Assembly (NCBI RefSeq): GCF_003254475.1
Contig: NZ_QFYQ01000001.1
Location: 744,001-808,000, forward strand
Source of the DNA: Phenylobacterium soli
GTDB lineage: Bacteria > Pseudomonadota > Alphaproteobacteria > Caulobacterales > Caulobacteraceae
Length of the DNA stretch: 64,000 bases
Direction: 5' to 3'
Below are positions 26,473 through 34,028 of this stretch, piece by piece. The notes below the pieces were generated by a model. That model saw only the letters and a program-made list of their open reading frames with translations, was not told the origin of the DNA and did not search any database. Numbering within the stretch: the stretch's first letter is position 1; every line of letters starts with the position of its first letter. Position numbers and translations under genes: made by a program.

Positions 26473-27741
26473 TTACCGCTTGCGGCGCTTCTTGCCGGCC
26501 GCGCCCTTTGGCCGCGACAGGCGGACGACCTTGCGCTCCTCCTCCTGGCGCTCGCGCGGCAGGGGGATGGTGCGGCCGGCCAGGCCGAACATGGACGCCA
26601 TCGGCGCATCGCCCACGACCACGGTCTCGGCGTCGCCGTAACCGTTGAAGCGCGTGTTCATGGCCACGCCGTAGGCGCCCAGCATGCCGATCTCCACATA
26701 GTCGCCCTCGCGGACGTCCTCGGGGAGCCAGAACGGGCCCGGCATGTGGTCGAGGCTGTCGCAGGTCGGTCCGTAGAAACGAAAGGGCTTCAGGGGGCCC
26801 TCCACTTCCTGAGCCTCGGCGCCGCCGCGATAGAGCTTCACCGGGAACGGCCACTTGGCGTGCGCGGCGTCGAACAGGCTGCCGTAGCTGCCGTCGTTCA
26901 GATAGAGCGCCTCGCCCTTGCGCAGCTCGACCTTGGTGAGGATCGACTGGGCCTCGGCGACCAGCGCCCGGCCCGGCTCGCACCACAGCTCGGTGTCCTC
27001 GTGGACCATCATGTCGGCGAAGCCGCGCTGGATGGAGTCCACGTAGTCCGACATCTGCGGCGGGACCATGCCCGGGTAGACCGACGGGAAGCCGCCGCCC
27101 ACGTCCACCACGTCGACCATGACGCCGGCGCGCACGATGGCGCGGCTCGCCTGGGCCATGGCGGCCTGGAAGGCCGTCGGCCGCATGCATTGGCTGCCCA
27201 CGTGGAACGAGACGCCCATGCGGTCCTGGGTCGCGCGGCGCGCGGCCAGCAGCAGGGACGGGGCCTCGTGGAGGTCGACGCCGAACTTGCCCGACAGCGA
27301 GTAGGCCGCCCCGTCCGCCGAGACCGCCAGGCGGACGATCAGCGACAGGTCGTCGGCGCCGCCGGTGGCCTCGAGGATCTTGGCGAGCTCCTCGTGCGTG
27401 TCGAACGAGAAGGTCTTCACCCCGTAGTCGAAGTAGGCCTTGGCGATGGCCGCCCGGCTCTTCACCGGGTGCATGAAGGCCATGCGCGCGCCCGGCGCGT
27501 GCTCGGCCACCAGCTCGACTTCAGGGATGGAGGCGACGTCGAAGGCGTTCACGCCGTTGCCGGCGAGGGTCTCGACCACCCACGGCGAAGGGTTCGCCTT
27601 CACCGCGTAGAAAACGTCACCTTTGAAATTGTCCTGGAACCAGCGCGCCGCTGTGGCCACCACGTCCGGTCGCGCTAGGGCGACGGGACGCTCCGGGGAC
27701 CGCTCGCGGACCAGGTCCAGGGGCGTATGGTACGTGTGCAC
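26473..27741 (-). CDS. Ornithine/lysine-type decarboxylase, PLP fold type III
   Basis: About 422 residues. PLP lysine in FYAVKANPSPWV; VDVGGGFPSVYPG glycine-rich phosphate loop; CEPGRALVAEA; the substrate-binding cysteine motif FYGPTCDSLDHM. It decarboxylates ornithine (or lysine) to putrescine (or cadaverine). The start is uncertain: GTG 27741 is reported, TTG 27750 is in frame nine bases earlier, and no ATG is available before the conserved region. Lies just upstream of the DHS-like gene, which uses diamines, so the two form a polyamine pair. The C-terminal tail is unusually basic (KKRRKR). Confidence 0.9.
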   Translation of the reverse strand: MHTYHTPLDLVRERSPERPVALARPDVVATAARWFQDNFKGDVFYAVKANPSPWVVETLAGNGVNAFDVASIPEVELVAEHAPGARMAFMHPVKSRAAIAKAYFDYGVKTFSFDTHEELAKILEATGGADDLSLIVRLAVSADGAAYSLSGKFGVDLHEAPSLLLAARRATQDRMGVSFHVGSQCMRPTAFQAAMAQASRAIVRAGVMVDVVDVGGGFPSVYPGMVPPQMSDYVDSIQRGFADMMVHEDTELWCEPGRALVAEAQSILTKVELRKGEALYLNDGSYGSLFDAAHAKWPFPVKLYRGGAEAQEVEGPLKPFRFYGPTCDSLDHMPGPFWLPEDVREGDYVEIGMLGAYGVAMNTRFNGYGDAETVVVGDAPMASMFGLAGRTIPLPRERQEEERKVVRLSRPKGAAGKKRRKR

Positions 27742-28070
27742 CTCACGCAACCCCCAAGGAATTGTTGAACCCAGACCGGCGTTAGCAGCGCTTGTTAGGA
27801 CATCGGGTCCGCCGGAAGACGCGCAAATAGGGGTATCAGTCGGGGATGTAAAGAGTCTTACCGCGCGTCAGACTGTCATACTTCGAGAACATGGTTATCG
27901 CGCCGTGTTGAGCTCCTGTTTCTTCTGGGCGATCAGAGGCTTGAATCGCCTGATACCGCGGGTGGCTGGACCGAACCGGCGCCGGCGTGTCATGAAGCCG
28001 TCGCAAGGCTCGGCGATCCAGGGGGGTGGCTCGCTTTGCGCGTGCTGATTTCGGGGAAGCCCTGCCGTCC
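27742..28070. other. Divergent intergenic region, decarboxylase / phnC
   Basis: About 330 bases without a credible gene. CTGTCAT at 27873-27879 matches one half of a PhoB box, but the second direct repeat at +11 is absent. ATCAG-A-GGC (about 27932) and GCCTGAT (about 27948) form an imperfect stem. Controls both divergent transcripts. Confidence 0.4.
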
Positions 28071-28862
28071 ATGTCCGACGCCGTTCTGTCGATACGGAAC
28101 GCCTCCAAGACCTTCGGCGCGCGACGGGCGCTCGATCAGGTGTCCCTGGAGGTTGGGAAGGGCGAGATGATCGCCCTCATCGGGCCGTCGGGCTCGGGCA
28201 AGTCGACCCTGCTGCGCTCGATCAGCGCCCTGCAGACCATCGACACCGGCGCCGGCCGCATCGAGGCGTTCGGCGGCCCGGTCCAGGAGAACGGCCGCAT
28301 CGCCGGCGACGTGCGCCGCACGCGCACCCGCATCGGCATGATCTTCCAGCAGTTCAACCTGGTGGGCCGCCTGTCGCTGTTCACCAACGTCGCGCTCGGC
28401 TCGCTCGGCCGAATCGACCGGTTGCGCGGCTTCTTCGGCCTGTGGCCGGCCGAGACCAAGACCGCGGCCATGGCGGCGCTCTCCCGCATGGGCGTCGCCG
28501 ACTACGCCGGCCAGCGCGCCAACACCCTTTCCGGCGGCCAGCAGCAGCGCGGCGCCATCGCCCGCGCCCTCGTCCAGAAGGCGAAGATCATCCTCGCCGA
28601 CGAGCCGGTCGCCTCGCTCGACCCGGTCTCCGCCCGCCGCGTGATGGACGCCCTGCGCGACCTCAACCGGGCCGACGGCCTGACGGTGGTCGTCACCCTG
28701 CACCAGGTCGACTACGCCCTGCGCTACTGCGACCGCGTGGTCGCGCTGAAGGCGGGCAGAATCGTTTACGACGGTCCCGCCTCCGGGCTGAAGCGTGACA
28801 AGCTGATCGACATCTACGGTCCGGAATTCGAGGACGTGTTCTGGGAAGGAGCGCCCAAATGA
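28071..28862 (+). CDS. phnC: Phosphonate ABC transporter ATP-binding protein
   Basis: 263 residues from ATG 28071. Walker A GPSGSGKST, Q-loop FQQFNLVGRLS, signature LSGGQQQRGAIARAL, Walker B IILADEPVASLD and H-loop TLHQVDYA are all intact. VGRLSLFTNVALGSLGR is typical of PhnC. Energises uptake of phosphonates or phosphate esters with PhnD and PhnE. Overlaps phnD by four bases. An in-frame extension upstream lacks homologous sequence and a ribosome site. Confidence 0.93.
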   Translation: MSDAVLSIRNASKTFGARRALDQVSLEVGKGEMIALIGPSGSGKSTLLRSISALQTIDTGAGRIEAFGGPVQENGRIAGDVRRTRTRIGMIFQQFNLVGRLSLFTNVALGSLGRIDRLRGFFGLWPAETKTAAMAALSRMGVADYAGQRANTLSGGQQQRGAIARALVQKAKIILADEPVASLDPVSARRVMDALRDLNRADGLTVVVTLHQVDYALRYCDRVVALKAGRIVYDGPASGLKRDKLIDIYGPEFEDVFWEGAPK

Positions 28863-29887
28863 TCCGTCGCAGCCTCCTTGGCGGCCGCGCCCTCAAGGGC
28901 ATGGTCCTCGGCCTGGCCGCGGCCCTGTCGCTGGCCGCCTGCAGCGAGAAGCCCTCCACCGCCGGCAAGACGCCGAAGGAGCTGACCTTCTCGATCCTGT
29001 CGGCCGAGAACCAGGCCTCCATGGGCCCGCTCTGGCAGCCGCTGCTCGACGACATGTCGAACCAGATCGGCGTCAAGGTGAAGCCCTACTTCGCCACCAA
29101 CTACACCTCGCTGATCGAGGCCATGCGCTTCGGCCAGGTGCAGGTCGGCTGGTTCTCCGCCGATCCGGCCCTGGAGGCCACGCGCCGCGCCGACGCCGAG
29201 GTGCTGGGCCGCGTCGTCGACGCCGGCGGCGACGCCACCTACAAGTCGGTGCTGATCGTCAGGAAGGGCTCGGGCATCACCCTCGACAAGGTGATGGCCT
29301 GCGGCAAGAAGTACTCCTTCGGCCTCGGCGACACCAAGTCGACCTCGGGCACCCTCGCCCCCATGGCCTACCTCTTCACGCCGAAGAACATCGACCCCGC
29401 CCAGTGCTTCAAGACGGTCAAGAACGGCAGCCACCAGGCCAATGTGAACTCGGTGGCCAACGGCGTCCTGGACGTGGCCACCAACAACACCGTCGGCCTC
29501 CTGTTCTTCGCCCGCGAGAACCCCGAGGCGGCCGCCCGCATCGAGACCATCTGGACCTCGCCGCCGCTGCCGGAATCCTCGATCCTGGTGCGCAAGGACC
29601 TCGATCCGGCCGTGAAGGAGAAGATCCGCCAGTTCTTCCTCACCTACGGCGTGGGCACGGGCCCGCAGGCCGACAAGCAGCGTGAGGTCCTGAAGAACCT
29701 GGCCTACGGCGGCTTCCGGCCGGCCGACGACACCTATCTCGACCCGATCCGCGAGATGGAGGCCGCCAACGAGCTCGGCGAGGCCCGCAAGACCGGCGAC
29801 AAGGCGCGCATCGCCAAGGCCCAGGCCGCCTTCGACCAGATCCGCGCCGCCAACGCCCAGCGCCGCGCCGCCCAGCCCGACGTCTGA
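28859..29887 (+). CDS. phnD: Phosphonate ABC transporter substrate-binding lipoprotein
   Basis: 342 residues. Signal peptide with lipobox LAAC at about residues 21-24, so anchored to a membrane in the periplasm. The type II binding fold shows SILSAENQASMGPLWQPLLD, YTSLIEAMRFGQVQVGWF and DTKSTSGTLAPMAYLF, where the STSG stretch is the usual phosphonate-binding loop. The C-terminal 60 residues are a charged helix (EARKTGDKARIAKAQ) longer than in E. coli PhnD. Stop overlaps the phnE start by one base. Confidence 0.92.
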   Translation: MIRRSLLGGRALKGMVLGLAAALSLAACSEKPSTAGKTPKELTFSILSAENQASMGPLWQPLLDDMSNQIGVKVKPYFATNYTSLIEAMRFGQVQVGWFSADPALEATRRADAEVLGRVVDAGGDATYKSVLIVRKGSGITLDKVMACGKKYSFGLGDTKSTSGTLAPMAYLFTPKNIDPAQCFKTVKNGSHQANVNSVANGVLDVATNNTVGLLFFARENPEAAARIETIWTSPPLPESSILVRKDLDPAVKEKIRQFFLTYGVGTGPQADKQREVLKNLAYGGFRPADDTYLDPIREMEAANELGEARKTGDKARIAKAQAAFDQIRAANAQRRAAQPDV

Positions 29888-30696
29888 TGACCGCCGCCGT
29901 CCAGCCGGGCGAGGTTCCCTCGCCGCCGAGCCGCTCGCTCGCCCAGCGCGCCCCCGACCTGCTGGTCTGGGGCGGTGTGCTGGCCCTGCTGCTGATCTCC
30001 ATCAAGCCGGTGGAGGTGGGCCACTTCACCCGCCTATTCACCAATTCCCAGAACATGCAGCAGTTCGGCCGCGAGTTCCTGCGGCCCGACTTCGCCCACC
30101 TGCGGCTCTACGTGGCCCAGATGTGGCTGACGATCCAGATCGCCCTCTGGGGCACCTCGCTGGCGGTGCTGCTGGCCATTCCGTTCGGCCTCGCCTGCTC
30201 GCGCAACCTCGCCCCGCCGTGGCTCGCCCAGTCCATGCGGGTGCTCATGAACCTGCTGCGCTCGATCCCGGACCTGGTCATAGGCACCCTGTTCATCGTC
30301 GCCGTCGGGCTCGGGCCCTTCGCCGGCGTCATGGCCCTGGCGCTCAACACCGGCGGCGTGCTGGCCAAGCTGTTCTCGGAGGCCGTCGAGTCCATCGACA
30401 AGGGCCCGATCGAGGGCGTTCGCGCGACGGGCGCGACACCGCTGCAGGAAGTGGTCTGGGGCGTCATCCCGCAGGTCGCGCCGCTGTGGACCTCCTACGC
30501 CCTCTACCGCTTCGAATCGAACTCGCGCTCGGCCACCGTGCTCGGCCTGATCGGCGCCGGCGGGATCGGCCAGGTGCTGTTCGACAGCCTCAACGGCTTC
30601 GACTACCGGGCCGTCTCGGCCATCGCCATCGTCATCGTCGTGGCCGTGACCCTCATCGACCTGCTCAGCCAGGCGATGCGCAGCCGGCTGCTGTAG
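29887..30696 (+). CDS. phnE: Phosphonate ABC transporter permease
   Basis: 269 residues with about six membrane segments. The EAA coupling loop is visible as EGVRATGATPLQEVVWGVIPQ, and NSRSATVLGLIGAGGIGQVLFD is the standard PhnE C-terminal region. Closes phnC-phnD-phnE, translationally coupled throughout. No C-P lyase, phosphonatase or other catabolic gene lies within the window, so the imported compound may be a phosphate ester or be degraded by enzymes encoded elsewhere. Convergent with the TetR-glycosyltransferase gene, seven bases apart. Confidence 0.92.
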   Translation: MTAAVQPGEVPSPPSRSLAQRAPDLLVWGGVLALLLISIKPVEVGHFTRLFTNSQNMQQFGREFLRPDFAHLRLYVAQMWLTIQIALWGTSLAVLLAIPFGLACSRNLAPPWLAQSMRVLMNLLRSIPDLVIGTLFIVAVGLGPFAGVMALALNTGGVLAKLFSEAVESIDKGPIEGVRATGATPLQEVVWGVIPQVAPLWTSYALYRFESNSRSATVLGLIGAGGIGQVLFDSLNGFDYRAVSAIAIVIVVAVTLIDLLSQAMRSRLL

Positions 30697-30703
30697 GGCG
30701 AGT

Positions 30704-32122
30704 CTAGGCCGCCTCCGGCCGCCGCCGCCGCACCCGCGCCAGACGGCGCAACCGGCGCCAGAAGCGGGTCTTTTCGGGCTCCGGATAGGGCTGCAGGTTG
30801 CGCACGAAGTCCTCCGCGCAGGCGCGCCAGGAGAAGGTCTCGGCGAAGGCCCGCACCGCCTTGCGGTCGAGCTTCAGCGCCTCGAGGCAGGCCTCGCGCA
30901 GGCCCTCGGTGGGCGAGTGGGCCAGCACGCCGGCGCCCGAGTTCGGAATGATGTCGATCGGCCCGGGGGCGGGATAGGCGGCCACCGGCGTGCCCGAGGC
31001 CATGGCTTCCAGGATGACAAGGCCGAAGGTGTCGGTCAGCGAGGGGAAGACGAAGACGTCGGCCGAATTGTAGGCCGCGGTCAGGTCGGCGCCGGACTTC
31101 GGCCCGGTGAACACCGCGTCTGCGTACTTGGCGGCGAGCTCGTCCTTCTGCGGCCCGGGGCCGACGACCACCTTGGTGCCGGGCAGGTCGAGGCCGAGGA
31201 AGGCCTCGATGTTCTTCTCCACCGCCACCCGGCCCACATAGAGGAAGATCGGCTTCGGAAGGTCCTTGAAGATGTCCGCGTCCTCGGGCCCGCGCGGGCG
31301 GAAGATTTCGGTGTCGACCCCGCGCGACCAGGACGAGATGTTGCGGAAGCCGTGGCCCGACAGCTCGTCGCGCATGGTCGGGGTGGCGACCATCACCCGG
31401 CCCGACGGCTTGTGGAACCACTTCATGTAGGCGTAGCCGGCCGCCAGGGGCAGCGGCAGGCGGGCCGAGACGTACTCGGGGAAACGGGTGTGATAGCTGG
31501 TCGTGAACGGCAGCTTCCATTCCACGCAGATGCGCCGCGCGGCGAGGCCGATCGGGCCCTCGGTGGCGATGTGGATGGCCTCCGGCTCGAAGGCCTTGAA
31601 GCGCTCCTGCACCGGCTCGTAGGCGCCGATCGCCACCTTGATCTCCGGATAGGTCGGCAGCGGGAAGGTCTTGAACAGGTCGGGGCTGATCACCTCGACC
31701 GCATGGCCCATATCGCGCAGCTCCTTGACCACCCGGGTCAGGGTGCGAACCACGCCGTTGACCTGCGGCTCCCAGGCGTCGGTGGCCAGCAGGATGCGCA
31801 TCGGCCGGTGGGCGTCGCGGGTGGCGGTGATCGCCTCGCGGATGCGCGGCAGGGCGGCGGCGCTCTTCGGCTTCTCGGCGGGCGCGACCGCCTGGTTCTG
31901 CAGCCAGGCCCAGAAGGCGCCGAGCAGGGCCTCCTTGGTGGGGAAGTAGCGGTAGACGGTCCGTTCGCCGAGCCCAGCGTCCTTGGCGATCTCCGAGAAC
32001 GACAGGTCCTCGAGCTGGGCGCTCTCCAGTTGACGGCCGACGGCGCGCAGGATCTGCTCACGCGTCTCCTCCCGCTGGCGGTCCCGCAGATTGGGAGAGG
32101 GCCGGGGAGACGGCGTTTTCAT
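30704..32122 (-). CDS. TetR DNA-binding domain fused in frame to a GT4 glycosyltransferase
   Basis: 472 residues from the ATG at 32122. Residues about 21-73 are a TetR-type helix-turn-helix (REQILRAVGRQL, LSFSEIAKDAGLGERTVYRY, FPTKEALLGAFWAW). After a linker (about 74-107) the chain becomes a GT-B glycosyltransferase, family 4, from residue 108 (MRILLATDAWEPQVNGVVRT) to the end, with YHTRFPEYVS, SWSRGVDTEIFRP, FLYVGRVAVEKN and the E-x7-E region DTFGLVILEAMASGTP. The GT4 relates to mannosyl/glycolipid transferases. Ordinary GT4s begin at the MRILLATD point, and ordinary TetRs have a ligand domain where the GT begins; no Shine-Dalgarno precedes M108. Either a true fusion or a deletion that joined two genes. 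A palindrome overlaps the start codon. Confidence 0.8.
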   Translation of the reverse strand: MKTPSPRPSPNLRDRQREETREQILRAVGRQLESAQLEDLSFSEIAKDAGLGERTVYRYFPTKEALLGAFWAWLQNQAVAPAEKPKSAAALPRIREAITATRDAHRPMRILLATDAWEPQVNGVVRTLTRVVKELRDMGHAVEVISPDLFKTFPLPTYPEIKVAIGAYEPVQERFKAFEPEAIHIATEGPIGLAARRICVEWKLPFTTSYHTRFPEYVSARLPLPLAAGYAYMKWFHKPSGRVMVATPTMRDELSGHGFRNISSWSRGVDTEIFRPRGPEDADIFKDLPKPIFLYVGRVAVEKNIEAFLGLDLPGTKVVVGPGPQKDELAAKYADAVFTGPKSGADLTAAYNSADVFVFPSLTDTFGLVILEAMASGTPVAAYPAPGPIDIIPNSGAGVLAHSPTEGLREACLEALKLDRKAVRAFAETFSWRACAEDFVRNLQPYPEPEKTRFWRRLRRLARVRRRRPEAA

Positions 32123-32138
32123 GACAGCCCCACTGTCA
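32122..32138. promoter_or_regulatory. Operator-like palindrome on the TetR-GT4 start codon
   Basis: TGACAG (32122-32127), five bases, CTGTCA (32133-32138): perfect six-base arms, the size and symmetry of TetR-family operators. It overlaps the first base of the minus-strand ATG. Further CTGTC copies occur at about 32158 and 32178, the latter as TGTCAA, which reads TTGACA on the minus strand and could be a -35 box. Supports autoregulation; not proven. Confidence 0.5.
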
Positions 32139-32365
32139 GATTTTCGTGGCAGGCCAACTGTCGGTATTCGCGTCCGGCTGTCAATCGATCCCTGTTCGCC
32201 GGCCTGAGCGCCGAATCGGCGGGCGCCGCGCCCCCCGAACGCCCGATGCCGCGCCAAAGCGGCGCAATTTCGACGCAGTTGAGCGCCCTTCTGGCGTCCA
32301 GACCGCCGTTCGACTACCTAGACCCCCAGAGCAGACCCTCCCCAGGTCGCTGACGACAAGGTCCG

Positions 32366-33001
32366 ATGGACGCCCGTACTTACCCGGCCAAGGCGACGCC
32401 CAAGTCGCTGCGGACCCGCGCGCGCATTCTCGACGCCGCCATGCGGCTGTTCGCTGAGGTCGGCTATCACGCCGCCAACAACGCCATGATCGCCGACGCG
32501 GCCAAGCTGACCCGTGGCGCCATGCTCTATCACTTCGCCACCCGTGAGGAGCTGGTCGAGGCGGCCATCGCCCACATCGAGCTGGAGCGCGCCAAGCTGT
32601 TCGAGCAGGCCGCCTCACAGCCGCCGGCGCCCGGGGTCGACGCCGCCGAGCACGCCATCGACGCCTACTGGTCGCTGCTGCACGAGGCGCCGTTCATCGC
32701 CTTCGCCGAGCTCGAGGCGGCCGCACGCACCGATCCCATGCTGCGCGAGCGGCTGGCCGACGCGCAGAGCGCCTTCGACCATGCCCAGGTGGGCGCCCGC
32801 TTCGGCGCCATCGCCCAGGCCGGCGCCGACCCGCGCTTCCAGACCAGCCGCGACCTCGGCCGCTTCCTGCTGGAAGGCCTCGCGCGCGGCGCCATGACCT
32901 ACGACGTGCCCGAACGCCGCGAGCGGCTGATCGAGGTGGTCAAGCGCGCGGTCCGCATGCTGAACCGCAAGGGCGACATCCAGGAGCTCTGGACGGACTA
33001 G
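32366..33001 (+). CDS. TetR/AcrR family transcriptional regulator
   Basis: 211 residues, normal length. N-terminal helix-turn-helix (about 15-65: RTRARILDAAMRLFAEVGYHAANNAMIADAAKLTRGAMLYHF in pieces) and an Ala-rich helical ligand domain. It is divergent from the TetR-GT4 fusion across 243 bases, so it could control that gene, itself or both. Its stop overlaps the convergent dehydrogenase stop by four bases. Ligand unknown. Confidence 0.88.
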   Translation: MDARTYPAKATPKSLRTRARILDAAMRLFAEVGYHAANNAMIADAAKLTRGAMLYHFATREELVEAAIAHIELERAKLFEQAASQPPAPGVDAAEHAIDAYWSLLHEAPFIAFAELEAAARTDPMLRERLADAQSAFDHAQVGARFGAIAQAGADPRFQTSRDLGRFLLEGLARGAMTYDVPERRERLIEVVKRAVRMLNRKGDIQELWTD

Positions 33002-33987
33002 CCCGCCAGCACGTCCTTGGGATCGGCGAGGTTCAGCAGCGGCTCGCCGGCGGCGTAGCGGCGCAGGTTCTCGACGAACAGCTCGTCGTTGCGCAGGGCC
33101 TGGCCCTCGCTGATCCCCGAGGCGTGGGCGGTGAGCGTCACCCGCGGGTGGTCCCAGAACCGGCTTTCGGCCGGCAGGGGCTCGGTCTCAAAGACGTCCA
33201 GCAGTGCGTACTCCGGTACGCCCTTGTCGAGGGCCGCCAGCAGGGCGGGCTCGTCGACGAGCCCGCCGCGGCCGACGTTCACCAGCACCGAGCGCGGCTT
33301 CATCCGCGCCAGGAAGTCGGCGTCGACCAGGTGACGCGTCTCGGGCGTCAGCGGCACGGAGAGGACCACTACGTCGGCCTCGGGCAGCAGGCCGGGGATG
33401 TCCTTGTCGGCGGCGATCAGGTCGGCGGCCGGATGGGGCGCCTGGTTGCGCCGCACGCCCGTCACATGGGCGCCGAACGCCCTTGCGCGCTGGCCGACGC
33501 CCTGGCCGATGGAGCCGAAGCCGATCACCAGCCAGCGCGTGCGCTCGATGTCGCGAAACTGCAGCCGGTCCCAACGGTGGGCGGCCTGGGCGGCGCGCCG
33601 CTCGGCCCCCTTCTGGAAGTGGTCGAGCACGCCCCACAGCACATAGTCGGCCATGCCGACCGCCTGGCCGTGGCTGGTGGTCAGCTTGACGCCGCGCTGC
33701 ACCAGCTGGCTGAACATCGGGTGGTCGAAACCGGCCGCCCCGCTCTGCAGCCACCTGAGCCCCGGGCTCTTCAGCATGGCGACCGTGTAGTCCCGCGCCG
33801 CCGGCCCGAACCAGGCCTCGGCGTTGGCCCAGGCGGCCTCGACGCCTGCCTCCTCGAGGGCGATCGGCCGGGTGTCCAGGGTGAGGGCGCCGGAGTCGTC
33901 CATCAGCACAAACTCGACGCCGGGCGCGGCCTTGGCGAGGGCGTCCTGCAGGCGGTGATAGGAGGCGTGGTAGATCAGGAAGCGCAT
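32998..33987 (-). CDS. D-2-hydroxyacid dehydrogenase, NAD(P)-binding
   Basis: 329 residues. Rossmann motif VIGFGSIGQGVGQRA around residue 155, catalytic Arg in VNVGRGGLVDEPAL, Glu in LDVFETEPLP and His in HPRVTLTAHASG, the usual Arg-Glu-His trio. Closest in layout to glyoxylate/hydroxypyruvate-type reductases (GhrA-like), but the substrate is undetermined. Monocistronic; convergent with the TetR gene. Confidence 0.9.
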   Translation of the reverse strand: MRFLIYHASYHRLQDALAKAAPGVEFVLMDDSGALTLDTRPIALEEAGVEAAWANAEAWFGPAARDYTVAMLKSPGLRWLQSGAAGFDHPMFSQLVQRGVKLTTSHGQAVGMADYVLWGVLDHFQKGAERRAAQAAHRWDRLQFRDIERTRWLVIGFGSIGQGVGQRARAFGAHVTGVRRNQAPHPAADLIAADKDIPGLLPEADVVVLSVPLTPETRHLVDADFLARMKPRSVLVNVGRGGLVDEPALLAALDKGVPEYALLDVFETEPLPAESRFWDHPRVTLTAHASGISEGQALRNDELFVENLRRYAAGEPLLNLADPKDVLAG

Positions 33988-34028
33988 CGGTCGGTCCCCA
34001 GCGTCAGGCGAGGGACCGACCTACACGC

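Noticed and set aside
27863..27885. Full PhoB box upstream of phnC
   Set aside because: Only one CTGTCAT is present; the required second direct repeat eleven bases away does not match.
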